Assembly (NCBI RefSeq): GCF_900106955.1 | Contig: NZ_FNNI01000001.1 | Location: 496,001-560,000 of the forward strand | Source: Aidingimonas halophila | GTDB taxonomy: Bacteria; Pseudomonadota; Gammaproteobacteria; Pseudomonadales; Halomonadaceae | Length of the DNA: 64,000 nucleotides | Direction: 5' to 3' | Shown: piece after piece, positions 28,016 to 37,347 of the stretch | Position numbering within the stretch: the stretch's first letter is position 1 | Layout: every line of letters begins with the position of its first letter | Notes under the pieces: generated by a model | What the model was told of the DNA's origin: nothing | Seen by the model: only the letters and a program-made list of their open reading frames with translations | Database searches by the model: none | Made by a program: the position numbers and the translations under genes

Positions 28016-29512
28016 TTGAAGCGAGTCACGGTGTTCTCCCTCTCTTCTCATCTTCAACGACGAACCCTGGCCTGGGCACCAGTCTTCAAAGTATTGGCCG
28101 TATTATGGCTCGTCCTGGCCTGTTTCATGCTCGCTCCCTGGTTGGTGTTATTTATTGAGAGTGACTCCGATTCCCGGGCCTTCGCGATGTCTATTGCAGT
28201 AGTGTTGACTGCCGTTGCGCTGGTCTGGTCCATGACATGGCGCATTCCCATCGAGTTGAAGCCGCGTCAGATGTTCGTGCTGACGACCGCCAGTTGGGTT
28301 TCTATCAGCGGGTTTGCAAGTCTGCCACTGGTCCTGGGAGCGCCACAGCTCTCCTTCACGAATGCCGTTTTCGAATCGGTCTCGGCGATCACTACCACGG
28401 GCTCAACGATTCTAGTCGGTATCGAGGATCTATCGGATGGACTAAAGCTATGGCGCGGGATCATGCAGTGGCTCGGTGGTATCGGCATTATCGTGATGGC
28501 AATCGCTATACTGCCGTTTCTCAAAGTCGGCGGCATGCGCTTGTTCCATACCGAATCCTCAGACTGGTCGGATAAGGTTATGCCCCGCACCGGCGGCATT
28601 GCCAAAGCAACCTTATCTATCTATGTCGCTTTCACATTTGCTGCGGCCCTGTCGTACTGGTTGGGAGGCATGTCAATCCTCGACGCCACTGTCCATGCCA
28701 TGACCTCAATGGCAACTGGCGGGTTCGCCAATTCCGATGCCTCTTTCAGTGCCTATGCAAATCAGCCACACATCTTTTGGATAGCCTCTTTCTTCATGTT
28801 ATGTGGTGCACTGCCTTTCGTGCTGTATATACGCACCTTGAGGGGCTCCCGGTCATCATTGTGGCGTGACCAGCAGGTTCAGGGGTTGCTCGCATTACTG
28901 GCGATCGTGATTCTGTTGTTGACGCTCTATCGCATCATTCAGGGAACACCATCATTCGAGGCACTGACCCACACGACCTTCAATGTCATATCAATCGTCA
29001 CAACGACAGGCTACGCCTCGGACGATTATAGCCAGTGGGGTGCCCTGGCGGTCGTGGCCTTTTTCTATCTCACCTTCGTTGGCGGGTGCAGCGGCTCAAC
29101 CAGTGGCGGCATGAAGATATTTCGCTTCCAGATCGCTGCTCTCATGCTATGGAATCAACTACGCTTTCTAGTACATTCCAACGGCGTGTTTTCGACTAAC
29201 TATAATGGAGTTCATCTCACCGACGATATCTCGCGTGGTGTCGTCGCTTTCTCGTTCTTCTTCTTTCTCACGATTGCCGGCTTGGCCTTGAGCCTTTCCG
29301 CCTTAGGGCTTGAGTTCACCACTGCATTGACCGGTGCAGCCACAGCCGTTGCCAATGTCGGTCCTGGTTTAGGGGATACCATCGGCCCCTCGGGTAATTT
29401 CGAACCGCTCCCGGCTACCGCTAAATGGCTGTTATGTATAGGCATGCTCATGGGCCGACTGGAAATACTGACAGTGCTAGTCTTGCTGACACCGATGTTC
29501 TGGCGGAAATGA
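28016..29512 (+). CDS. trkH: TrkH-family K+ uptake channel subunit
   Basis: Inner-membrane potassium transporter subunit of 498 aa. Four membrane-pore-membrane repeats are visible, each with a filter-loop motif: TTTGSTILVG, MATGGFANSD, VTTTGYASDD and ANVGPGLGDT. The family also gives GGCSGSTSGGMKIFR. It would need cytoplasmic TrkA, not seen in the window. Halomonas elongata uses two such channels (TrkH and TrkI) to build cytoplasmic K+; which one this is cannot be told. The start used is TTG 28016; GTG 28031 is an alternative, and no ribosome site is convincing. Confidence 0.88.
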   Translation: MKRVTVFSLSSHLQRRTLAWAPVFKVLAVLWLVLACFMLAPWLVLFIESDSDSRAFAMSIAVVLTAVALVWSMTWRIPIELKPRQMFVLTTASWVSISGFASLPLVLGAPQLSFTNAVFESVSAITTTGSTILVGIEDLSDGLKLWRGIMQWLGGIGIIVMAIAILPFLKVGGMRLFHTESSDWSDKVMPRTGGIAKATLSIYVAFTFAAALSYWLGGMSILDATVHAMTSMATGGFANSDASFSAYANQPHIFWIASFFMLCGALPFVLYIRTLRGSRSSLWRDQQVQGLLALLAIVILLLTLYRIIQGTPSFEALTHTTFNVISIVTTTGYASDDYSQWGALAVVAFFYLTFVGGCSGSTSGGMKIFRFQIAALMLWNQLRFLVHSNGVFSTNYNGVHLTDDISRGVVAFSFFFFLTIAGLALSLSALGLEFTTALTGAATAVANVGPGLGDTIGPSGNFEPLPATAKWLLCIGMLMGRLEILTVLVLLTPMFWRK

Positions 29513-29551
29513 GGCGCACTCATCCACTGCTGAAATATCAGGCACTCTCAC

Positions 29552-29914
29552 TCAAACAAACAGCAAATCGCCATAGCTCCAGATGAGTGTTCCGATCACG
29601 ACAGCGAGATAACAGACGAAAGGAATGGCTCGCCAACACCGCTGTACCGTCCCAGCCAAACGACTCGATGCTACTGTCAAAGCGCCATCACGTCTCTTCG
29701 CGGGGTGGAGTTCCTGCTTGCGATGATATTCGACACCGATGGAAAACAGCACCATCAGGGCACCCGAGCGCTGAAACCACTGGCCATCATTGGTAATGAA
29801 GCTCAAGTAAAGTGAAATCATCACCGGAACAATGGCCATGAGCATCATCACCGCTTCGATGATCATGGCGCCTCGAGTGGGTAATCTCGCGTCATGTCTG
29901 ATGACATCTGTCAT
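29552..29914 (-). CDS. Small three-TM membrane protein
   Basis: Unrecognised 120-residue protein with hydrophobic segments near residues 17-39, 50-64 and 98-115, and a basic loop between (HRKQELHPAKRRDG). ATG 29914 follows GAGG; a GTG at 29932 would add six residues. It is convergent with trkH and not in an obvious operon. No function assigned. Confidence 0.65.
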   Translation of the reverse strand: MTDVIRHDARLPTRGAMIIEAVMMLMAIVPVMISLYLSFITNDGQWFQRSGALMVLFSIGVEYHRKQELHPAKRRDGALTVASSRLAGTVQRCWRAIPFVCYLAVVIGTLIWSYGDLLFV

Positions 29915-30139
29915 CTCGGCTTCCTCGCTCACGAATGACGTTCGTCGTTCTGTCGCTCACGGTCACCGCCCCTTACAAGGAACGTGTCAGCGCAGCCACG
30001 CTATATACAGACTTGGCCCTTGGCACGCGTTGTAAGGAATGACACAGCAATACCACTAATAACCATGACAAGGTAAAAATTCATTCCGACACGCCATCAC
30101 CCGGCTGCCGGTTTCCTTTCCTGATAGGAGAGAACGCCC

Positions 30140-30532
30140 ATGACATATCGTCTGATTCTCGTTGCAGTCTCTCTATGCATTTCATCCCAGGCCATCGCTG
30201 GTCATGTGCCGCCATTGGTCGATGCCGAGTGGCTAGACGAGCGACTCCATGATGATGACCTGGCAGTACTCGACGTGCGCTCCAGCATCGACGAGGGAGG
30301 CGATCGTGAGAGTTTCATCGCCGCCCGTATCCCCGGCAGCCGCTACAGCAATTATACGGATGATGGCTGGCGTGAAAGCCGCAACGATGTGGCAGGATTG
30401 ATGCCCGATGTCGACCAACTGGAACAATTGATCGGTGGGTTGGGCATCAGTAATGACAGTACGGTGGTGATTGTGCCAGCCGGTACCGGTCCCACGGATT
30501 TCAGTTGGCTCGACAGGGCATCCGAACCGTAG
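30140..30532 (+). pseudogene. Truncated periplasmic rhodanese-like sulfurtransferase
   Basis: Begins with a good ribosome site (AGGAG) and a signal peptide to AIAGH, then the first rhodanese domain: AEWLDERLHDDDLAVLDVRSS, ARIPGSRYSNYT and VVIVPAGTGPTDFS. Tandem-domain homologues are about 290 aa, with the catalytic Cys in the second domain. Here the frame ends eight residues after the domain-one end, with no second domain downstream. It is likely a deletion remnant at the edge of the ectoine island. Confidence 0.7.
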
Positions 30533-30640
30533 GTGAGCTTCTCGAGTAACTTGGCTTTCGATACCGATAGGGGCTCGTCTCGCAGAGGTCTTCCCGCCGC
30601 GAGCCTCCCCTTATAGTGCTATCACGCTAACGCGGCATAT

Positions 30641-31309
30641 CTACCGTAAGCGTTCAGCCAGTTCGACCAGGTCGGAGACGGTCAGGTCCGGTTCGCCTCC
30701 CCAGGTATCGAACGGCGCTTCCGCGCTACGACGAACCCAGGCCGCTCGCAGCCCGGCGTGCTTGGCGCCAATGACGTCGAAAGGATTGCTGGAAATCAGC
30801 CAGGTATCGTGAGCGGCTGACTCCAGCCGGGTCCTGAGATAGGCATAGACGGCAGGGTCCGGCTTGAATCGCTTGATTTCGTCAACGCTGACGATCTCAT
30901 CGACATAGGAGAGAATACCGGCCTGCTCCAGGAGGCTGTTGACTGCCTGACGAGTCCCGTTGGAAAACGCCACACAGGTCGTCTTGCCACGATGCAACTG
31001 GTCGAATGCATCGGCCACATCGGCAAAGGCCGGCAATCTGCCATATGCCGACATCAAGTGTTCCTTGTGAACCTCACTGAGGTCGGCACCCAGGGCACGG
31101 TCGGTGAACTCGAGGGCCTCCCGCGTGCACTGGGCGAAATCGACGTAGTCCCCCATCAGCCCACGCCGGAAGGCATACTCCAATTGCTTGTCGCGCCAGT
31201 GTTGCGAGAATGCCATCGCCTTGTCGTGCAGAACCGACTCCAGTTCCGTCACCACGCCATGCGTATCGATCAGGGTGCCGTAGACATCGAAGGCCAGTAC
31301 CTTTGCCAT
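30641..31309 (-). CDS. Haloacid dehalogenase type II family hydrolase
   Basis: HAD-superfamily enzyme of 222 aa. Motif I FDVYGTLIDTHGV (nucleophile Asp, with Tyr where phosphatases have Asp+2, as in L-2-haloacid dehalogenases), motif II SNGT, motif III Lys in KRFKPDP and motif IV SSNPFDVIGAK are present. The substrate is probably a 2-haloacid or a metabolite mimic rather than a phosphate ester. It is the last minus-strand gene of the ectoine/hydroxyectoine cluster, 85 nt from eutC. A role in clearing a by-product is possible but unproven. ATG 31309 has GGAGG upstream. Confidence 0.82.
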   Translation of the reverse strand: MAKVLAFDVYGTLIDTHGVVTELESVLHDKAMAFSQHWRDKQLEYAFRRGLMGDYVDFAQCTREALEFTDRALGADLSEVHKEHLMSAYGRLPAFADVADAFDQLHRGKTTCVAFSNGTRQAVNSLLEQAGILSYVDEIVSVDEIKRFKPDPAVYAYLRTRLESAAHDTWLISSNPFDVIGAKHAGLRAAWVRRSAEAPFDTWGGEPDLTVSDLVELAERLR

Positions 31310-31394
31310 TGCTGCCTCCATCCTTCCATTGACGCTTCAAGGATAGCTTGGTTCAGGCAGTGTCGCGTCTCAAATCGTCAGAGGCACCGGACTC

Positions 31395-32342
31395 TCACTC
31401 TGTGACCAGGAGTGACAGGGCATAATTCGCAATAGCGGTATCCTGCACACCGGTACCTGTCAGATCACAGACCGTAATGGTCGACGGCGACAGTCGAAGG
31501 TTCAAGCCCGCATCGATGACCTGCCCCAACTCGAACACCTTGAAAGGCGGTTGCCGTTCGGCAAATGCCTTGAGTTCGCCATTATTTTCGCTCTGAGCAC
31601 GGGTATCACAAACGAAGGCATCGGCACGAATCATGACTTCTTCATCGAGTTCCCGCTTGTCGGGGCTGTCGGATCCCATGGCGGTAACGTGCACGCCTTC
31701 AGGCAGATCCGTCGCCTTCAGGAGCGGCTCCCGTGAGGGTGTCGTGGTCACGATGATGTCCGCCCGGGCGCACGCATTCCGGATGGAGTCATGGACCTGG
31801 ACTTCCAGCCCTTGACGGCGCATTGCCTCTGCGTAGGCTTCAGCGGCCTCGGTACGTCGTGCCCAGACATCCACATGCTCGATATCGCGCACCAGCCGCA
31901 AGGCGCGCACTTGCCAGTCCGCCTGCTCGCCGGCTCCCAATACAGTCACTCGCTTGCTATCCACACGAGCCAGATATTTCGAGGCGATGGCTCCCGCTAG
32001 CGCGGTACGAACCGTGGTCAGATACCCCTTATCGAAGAGGACGGCATCGACCAGTCCGGTTTCGGCCGAAAACGCCATCATCAACCCATTGAGACTCGGC
32101 AGACCACGCTGGGGATTGTCGAATGCACCGGTACTGACCTTGATGGCGAAGCGCTTCCAACCACGAATATGGGCGGTCTTGACATCGACTTCACTGTTGA
32201 ACTCGTCCATGGCCATGGACAGTATCGGCGGTTGTACCGCCTCGCCACGGCCCAGAGAAGCGAATGCCTGCTCCACGGTAGTCAGTGCTGACTCGTCCAA
32301 TGTCACGACGAACTCGATCGCATCGCGTTGATAGAGTTGCAT
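31395..32342 (-). CDS. eutC: EutC, ornithine cyclodeaminase/mu-crystallin family
   Basis: NAD(P)-dependent enzyme of 315 aa of the ornithine cyclodeaminase family. The nucleotide fold shows VTVLGAGEQADWQVRAL, and the substrate side has the Lys-containing segment GWKRFAIKVSTG. In ectoine catabolic clusters EutB and EutC are thought to convert hydroxyectoine to a compound entering the ectoine pathway. It is directly downstream of eutB (45-nt gap), same strand. ATG 32342 has a GGAGG site five bases away. Confidence 0.88.
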   Translation of the reverse strand: MQLYQRDAIEFVVTLDESALTTVEQAFASLGRGEAVQPPILSMAMDEFNSEVDVKTAHIRGWKRFAIKVSTGAFDNPQRGLPSLNGLMMAFSAETGLVDAVLFDKGYLTTVRTALAGAIASKYLARVDSKRVTVLGAGEQADWQVRALRLVRDIEHVDVWARRTEAAEAYAEAMRRQGLEVQVHDSIRNACARADIIVTTTPSREPLLKATDLPEGVHVTAMGSDSPDKRELDEEVMIRADAFVCDTRAQSENNGELKAFAERQPPFKVFELGQVIDAGLNLRLSPSTITVCDLTGTGVQDTAIANYALSLLVTE

Positions 32343-32387
32343 GACAACCTCCAGAGGGATCACGGAAAAGCAAAGAAGGATAAACGT

Positions 32388-33386
32388 TCAGCGTCCCGCT
32401 AACCGGCGCGCCCGGTCGAATGTCTCCAATCCGATGCCATTGCCCGAGAGAACCAATGCTATTTTACGACCCTGAATCGCCAAGTCATGTTCCTCGATAG
32501 CCGCCAACCCGACGGCAGCAGCACCCTCGACAAGCATCTTTTCGGTCTCGAGGATATCCACCATGGCATTGGCAATGGCCACTTCCGAGACCTGATAATG
32601 TGTGTCCATCACCTCACGAACCAGGGCAAACGTACAACGGTTGTCGAGTCCGATACCGCCTCCCAACGAATCGCCCAGGCTCTCGACCTCCGCGACCTCG
32701 ACAGGGCACCCGGCACACAAACTCTCCCACATCGCCGCCCCTTGCGACAAACTCACACCAACGAGGTTGATCTCGGGACGCACCGACTTGACTGCCGCAC
32801 CGATACCGCCAAGCAGACCACCACCGGACAGCCCGACGATGACGTGATCAAGATCGGGCTGGTCTTCCAGGAGTTCGAGCCCGATGGTGCCCTGGCCTGC
32901 CGCTATCCAGGGATCGTCGAAGGGCGGGATGAGCGTCATGCCCTCCTCGGTCACCAAACGGTCGACTTCCTTGAACGCATCGTCCTGACTATAGCCGACA
33001 CGACGTACCGTGGCTCCCAGCGCCTCGATCGCAGCCACCTTGTTGGCGGGAACCAAGGAGGACAGACAGATAGTGGCCGGCACGCCAAGGCGCGACGCCG
33101 CGTAGGCCACGGCCCGACCATGATTCCCGGTCGATGCTGTCGTTACCCCCCTGGCCAGGGTATCGCGACCATCTCGCTCGATCAGGGCAGCAATCATGTT
33201 GGTCGCCCCACGCAATTTGAAAGCGCCGGTGGGCTGGCAGGTTTCCAGCTTGAGGAAAATGTCGGCAGCGAAGCGGTCGGACAATATCTGCGACCGGATC
33301 AGCGGCGAGCGCACTATCTGCCCGGCGATCCGTCTGCGGGCCTCGTAAATCGAGGCCAGGGAAACACCATGCACCGGTTGAGACAT
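32388..33386 (-). CDS. eutB: EutB, threonine dehydratase-like PLP enzyme
   Basis: PLP enzyme of fold type II, 332 aa. The Schiff-base lysine is Lys57 in TGAFKLRGATN, the substrate loop is TASTGNHGRAVAYAA and the phosphate-binding loop is GLSGGGLLGGIG. Sequence class is threonine/serine dehydratase, but in this cluster the literature assigns a hydroxyectoine-specific role together with EutC. Start ATG 33386 is chosen for homology; the GGAGG is 12 nt away, which is long. Confidence 0.88.
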   Translation of the reverse strand: MSQPVHGVSLASIYEARRRIAGQIVRSPLIRSQILSDRFAADIFLKLETCQPTGAFKLRGATNMIAALIERDGRDTLARGVTTASTGNHGRAVAYAASRLGVPATICLSSLVPANKVAAIEALGATVRRVGYSQDDAFKEVDRLVTEEGMTLIPPFDDPWIAAGQGTIGLELLEDQPDLDHVIVGLSGGGLLGGIGAAVKSVRPEINLVGVSLSQGAAMWESLCAGCPVEVAEVESLGDSLGGGIGLDNRCTFALVREVMDTHYQVSEVAIANAMVDILETEKMLVEGAAAVGLAAIEEHDLAIQGRKIALVLSGNGIGLETFDRARRLAGR

Positions 33387-33468
33387 TGCGGGACATGTCC
33401 TCCTTCCACGATGTGCCAACTCGATTGGGCGGCCCCCGTCCTAGTGACAGTTGCCGCCCGGTTCGGCA

Positions 33469-34875
33469 TCACGCCGTCAGGGTACCCGCCCGGGTCAGCT
33501 CATTGGTGACTCGATCCACGGCCCGGCATGTGCGTGCCACGATGTCATCGACCTCATCACGAGTGGCGATCAGAGGCGGTGCAAAACCGAGGATATCACC
33601 CTGAGGCATGGCGCGGGCAATCAGGTTTTCGTCGAGTGCTGCAGCAGCGATCCTCGGCCCCACCTTGATCTTGGGATCGAAGGGCTCGCGCCGGGCTGGA
33701 TCGGGCACGAACTCGAGCGCCGCCAGCATCCCCACACCGCGTACTTCGCCCACGATGGGATGGTCGGCAAAAGCGGTGCGCAGTTGCTGTTGCAGGTACG
33801 CCCCCGTTTCCGCCGCGTTGCGGGTCAGTCCTTCCTGCTCGATGATCGCCAGATTGGCCAGGCCGGCGGCACAGCCCAACGCATGCCCGGAATAGGTCCA
33901 GCCGTGACCGATGGGTCCATGCTCACAGGTTCCCTTTTCCAGCACGTCCCAGACACGCTCGCCGACAATCACGGCGGACAGCGGTTGATAGGCGCTGGTC
34001 AAGCCTTTGGCGACGGTGATCAAATCCGGTTTGATACCATAATGGTGGCTACCGAAATCGGCCCCGATCCGCCCGAACCCACAGACGACTTCGTCGGCGA
34101 TCAACAGCACGTCGTATTTGGCCAGCACCTCTTGAATCGCTGCCCAATAGCCTTCAGGCGGTGGCACGATACCCCCGGTGCCCAAGACCGGCTCGCCGAT
34201 AAATGCGGCCACCGTTTCCGGTCCCTCGGCCAGGATCATCGCTTCGAGCTGCTCGGCACAATACCGGGAAAATTCACGCTCACTCATGCCTTCCTGTTCA
34301 GGGCCGCGGTGATAGTAATAGGGTGCCTCGGTGTGACGGATGGTCTCGATCGGCAGATCGAACTGGTCATGGAACGCTCGCAGCCCTGTCAGGGACCCCG
34401 AAGCGATACCGGATCCGTGATATCCCCGCATCCGCGAAATGACCTTCTTCTTCTGCGGACGACCCAGGACGTTGTTGTAATAGCGCACGAGCTTGAGTTG
34501 CGTCTCGTTGGCATCGCTGCCGGACATCCCGTAGTAGACCTTGGACATGCCTGGCCCGGCGAGCTCGAGAATTTTCTCTGACAACGCGATCTGTGGCTCG
34601 TTGGCGTGACCGACATAAGTATGATAGTAGGAAAGCTCCAGGGCCTGCTGATAGATCGCTTCTGCCACCTCGGTACGACCATAACCGATGTTGACGCAAT
34701 ACAGCCCGGCGAAGGCGTCGATGAATTCGCGCCCGTCCTTGTCGACGATATTGATCCCCTTGCCGCCGGTAATCACACGCCCCGCCGCCTCGCCGTGGGC
34801 ATAGTCCTTGAGATGGGTGGACGCATGAAAAGTGACCTTACGGTCGCGATCGATCAAGTCCTTGTGCAAACTCAT
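33469..34875 (-). CDS. doeD: DoeD, diaminobutyrate transaminase
   Basis: PLP-dependent class III aminotransferase, 468 aa, converting L-2,4-diaminobutyrate to aspartate semialdehyde in ectoine breakdown. PLP lysine Lys290 sits in LITVAKGLTSAYQPL, and DEVVCGFGRIG carries the cofactor-binding Asp. The ATG at 34875 is preceded by AGGAG; upstream codons in the long ORF read through a structured intergenic element and are not coding. A 205-nt gap separates it from doeC, holding structured element copy B in its leader. Confidence 0.9.
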   Translation of the reverse strand: MSLHKDLIDRDRKVTFHASTHLKDYAHGEAAGRVITGGKGINIVDKDGREFIDAFAGLYCVNIGYGRTEVAEAIYQQALELSYYHTYVGHANEPQIALSEKILELAGPGMSKVYYGMSGSDANETQLKLVRYYNNVLGRPQKKKVISRMRGYHGSGIASGSLTGLRAFHDQFDLPIETIRHTEAPYYYHRGPEQEGMSEREFSRYCAEQLEAMILAEGPETVAAFIGEPVLGTGGIVPPPEGYWAAIQEVLAKYDVLLIADEVVCGFGRIGADFGSHHYGIKPDLITVAKGLTSAYQPLSAVIVGERVWDVLEKGTCEHGPIGHGWTYSGHALGCAAGLANLAIIEQEGLTRNAAETGAYLQQQLRTAFADHPIVGEVRGVGMLAALEFVPDPARREPFDPKIKVGPRIAAAALDENLIARAMPQGDILGFAPPLIATRDEVDDIVARTCRAVDRVTNELTRAGTLTA

Positions 34876-34996
34876 GTCGTTCTCCTGAATGCCCCCGACT
34901 CTCGTGCCGGGGTGGTTTTCCTGAATGCTGTACGCCCGTTGTATTTCGGCGGTAGCCCCTTCTTCGGCAAGCAAGCGAGCTCTGACCAGACACGGC

Positions 34997-35057
34997 GGAC
35001 CTTGATAAGCAAAGCAGAGTTTACGCGTTGCAAATGCGCATTTTCGCATCAAGGTCC
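34997..35057 (-). ncRNA. Structured intergenic element, copy B (28-nt conserved motif in a hairpin)
   Basis: On the minus strand GGACCTTGAT (35057-35048) pairs perfectly with ATCAAGGTCC (35006-34997), a 10-bp stem. Between are 6 nt, the 28-nt block (35041-35014) matching copy A at 26 of 28 positions and ending CAACGCGTAAACTCTGC, and 7 nt. Stem sequence is unrelated to copy A (3724-3780) yet fully complementary, and both flanking spacings are identical. It lies between doeC and doeD, 122 nt before the doeD start. No T-run follows, so it is not a simple terminator. Confidence 0.6.
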
Positions 35058-35080
35058 AACGCCGTATGGCCGCAACGCAG

Positions 35081-36550
35081 CTAGCTCCCGGATACAGAGC
35101 CCAGGCCGCCCAAGCAGTAATACTTCGTCTCCAGATACTCCTCGATGCCGGTCACGCCCCCTTCACGTCCCAGGCCGGACTGCTTGACGCCACCGAACGG
35201 CACGGGTGGACCGGTCATCTTGACGGAGTTGATCGAGACCATGCCGTACTCCAACGCACGCAGCATCTTCCAGATGCGGCGGATATCATGGGTGTAGACG
35301 TAAGCTGCCAGGCCGTACTCGGTATCGTTGGCCATGGCAATGACCTGGTCGTCATCCGAGTAGGCCGTCACCCCCGCCACCGGCGCGAAATTCTCTTCGT
35401 TCCACACCTTCATGTTGCGAGTCACCCCGGTCAGTAGTACCGGCATGAAGTAGTTGGGGCCCGGCGCCTGCGTCTGATCACCAGCCACCAGGGTCGCCCC
35501 CCGGGAAATGGCGTCGTCGACGATCGACGCCGCTTTTTCCACGGCCTGACCATGAATGAGCGGCCCCAGATCCACTTCGCTATCCATGCCGTTGCCCACG
35601 GTCAGTGCCGACATGCGCTCGACGAAGTGCTCGACGAAATCGTCATGAATCGACTCATGAACCAGAATGCGATTGGCTGCCAGGCAATCCTGTCCTGCCG
35701 TCTGGAACTTGGCCGCCACGGCGGCATAGGCCGCTTCCTTGGGGTCCATATCGGGCCCGACGATGAAAGGCGCATTGCCGCCCAGTTCCAGCGACACACG
35801 CTTGACCGTATGGGCGCTCTGTTCCAATAGCAGGCGACCCACCCGGGTGGAACCGGTAAAGGATAGCGCCTTGACTCGCTCTTCATCACATAGCAACCGG
35901 GACACTTCCGCCGGCTCGCCCAACACGACATTGAAGACACCGGCGGGAATTCCGGCACGCTCGGCCAGTTCGGCTAGCGCCAGTGCCGAAAATGGCGTTT
36001 CCCCGGCAGGCTTGACGATGACCGGACAGCCGGCCGCCATGGCGGCGGCAGCCTTGCGGGTAATCATCGCCAGGGGGAAGTTCCATGGTGTGATCAGAGC
36101 GGCGATACCCACGGGCTCTTTCAAGGTACCCAATGCGGCATTGGGAATATGACTGGGAATGGTATCGCCATAAGTGCGCTTGCCTTCTTCAGCGAACCAG
36201 CGCACGAAACTGGCGCCGTACTCCACTTCACCGCGCGAATCGGGCAGCGGTTTGCCTTGTTCCAAGGTCATGATCGTGGCCAGATCCTCGCGATTGGCCT
36301 GCAACAAATCGTACCAGGCCAGCAGACGTTCGCAGCGCTCATCGGCACGCAACGCACGCCACTGCACGAATGCCTCATCAGCGGCATCGACGGCGCCATG
36401 CAATTGCTCGGCTTCCAGCCAAGGGATGTGGCCCAATGCCTCGCCGGTGGCGGGATTGATCACGGCTTCCTCGCGGCCGCCATTGCCATGAGTCCACTTA
36501 CCGTCGACGTAGGCATGCTGCCGGAATAGACGCGGATCGCTGAGTTTCAT
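35081..36550 (-). CDS. doeC: DoeC, aspartate-semialdehyde dehydrogenase (ALDH family)
   Basis: NAD(P)-dependent aldehyde dehydrogenase of 489 aa, oxidising aspartate semialdehyde to aspartate, the last step of ectoine degradation. Catalytic Glu255 lies in VSLELGGNAP and Cys289 in FQTAGQDCLAANR; the cofactor region is ITPWNFPLAM and FTGSTRVG. A strong ribosome site GGGGAGG precedes ATG 36550. It is similar to succinate-semialdehyde dehydrogenases (GabD), so specificity comes from context. It forms the next transcript block after doeABX, with a 329-nt intergenic gap between doeX and doeC. Confidence 0.88.
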   Translation of the reverse strand: MKLSDPRLFRQHAYVDGKWTHGNGGREEAVINPATGEALGHIPWLEAEQLHGAVDAADEAFVQWRALRADERCERLLAWYDLLQANREDLATIMTLEQGKPLPDSRGEVEYGASFVRWFAEEGKRTYGDTIPSHIPNAALGTLKEPVGIAALITPWNFPLAMITRKAAAAMAAGCPVIVKPAGETPFSALALAELAERAGIPAGVFNVVLGEPAEVSRLLCDEERVKALSFTGSTRVGRLLLEQSAHTVKRVSLELGGNAPFIVGPDMDPKEAAYAAVAAKFQTAGQDCLAANRILVHESIHDDFVEHFVERMSALTVGNGMDSEVDLGPLIHGQAVEKAASIVDDAISRGATLVAGDQTQAPGPNYFMPVLLTGVTRNMKVWNEENFAPVAGVTAYSDDDQVIAMANDTEYGLAAYVYTHDIRRIWKMLRALEYGMVSINSVKMTGPPVPFGGVKQSGLGREGGVTGIEEYLETKYYCLGGLGSVSGS

Positions 36551-36879
36551 AAGTCACCTCCCCTGAGCCGTCCGCTCGACGATCGCGAGGGACGAAAAAA
36601 CGGTCCGAGCGGTATCGCACCGCTGGATAGACACAGGATAACGGGGAAGTGAACGCAAGTGTTTTTGTTAGCCAGCGGGTGACGTTACGGTTTTTTTTGT
36701 CTTACCCGCGGGGAAGGCAAAAGTTTCTGCATTGGCGAGCCGTGAATTTCCTGGACGTAGAGAGCTGGCAGGAAATACAGGATTTCCCCTCCAGCTTATG
36801 CCAATCTTCTGGGTGGGGGTATCAACGGTGGAGACTTGACGAACGTGAAGGGCTACCAACCTTACCGTCGGTAATGCTA
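36551..36879. other. 329-nt doeX-doeC intergenic region
   Basis: No gene seen. It probably holds a separate promoter for doeCD-eutBC. Visible dyads are AGCGGT/ACCGCT with a 5-nt loop near 36609, TTTCCTG/CAGGAAA near 36749-36777, and a larger GCGGGT/ACCCGC pair around an eight-T run near 36667-36701. DoeX or EnuR could bind here. Confidence 0.5.
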
Positions 36880-37347
36880 TCAAGTATCTAGTTGAATTGG
36901 CGGGCTTTCGTGTTTGACCGTCTTGGTCACGATATAGGTGAAATAGCGTTCAATGCCGATATCGGATACCAGCCAGGCGTCAATCAAACGTTGATAGGCA
37001 TCGATCGAGTCGGCTTCGACCTTGATCAGATAATCGACACCGCCTCCCACAGCCACGCATTCCGTCACTTCAGGCGTTTCGTTGACCACGCCTTCAAATC
37101 GCCGAAAACTGTCGGCGTTGTGTTGCTTCAATTCGATCTGCACCCAGACCGGTGTCCGCTTGACCACCATGGCCGGGTTGATTCTGGCACTGTATCCTTC
37201 GATGATACCGGCTTTTTCGAGACGCCTGACACGCTCCCAACACGGGCTGACCGAAAGATTGATGGCTTCGGCGAGCTTCGATTTGGTGATCCGGCCATCC
37301 TTGGCCAGAATGTCGAGAATCTTGATGTCATAACGATCGAGCTTCAT
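36880..37347 (-). CDS. doeX: DoeX, Lrp/AsnC-type regulator
   Basis: Feast/famine regulator of 155 aa: N-terminal helix-turn-helix (ITKSKLAEAINLSVSPCWERVRRLEKAGII) and C-terminal RAM ligand domain with VTECVAVGGGVDYLIKV. In H. elongata DoeX is the DNA-binding regulator of the ectoine degradation genes. It starts inside the doeB stop (4-nt overlap), so it is translated with doeB, and GGAG is close upstream. Ligands are expected to be pathway intermediates or amino acids. Confidence 0.9.
   Translation of the reverse strand: MKLDRYDIKILDILAKDGRITKSKLAEAINLSVSPCWERVRRLEKAGIIEGYSARINPAMVVKRTPVWVQIELKQHNADSFRRFEGVVNETPEVTECVAVGGGVDYLIKVEADSIDAYQRLIDAWLVSDIGIERYFTYIVTKTVKHESPPIQLDT

Noticed and set aside
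30024-30034. ACGCGTTGTAA, a possible third copy of the structured element
   Set aside because: Only 11 bases match and the flanks do not form a stem with the 6/7-nt spacing.
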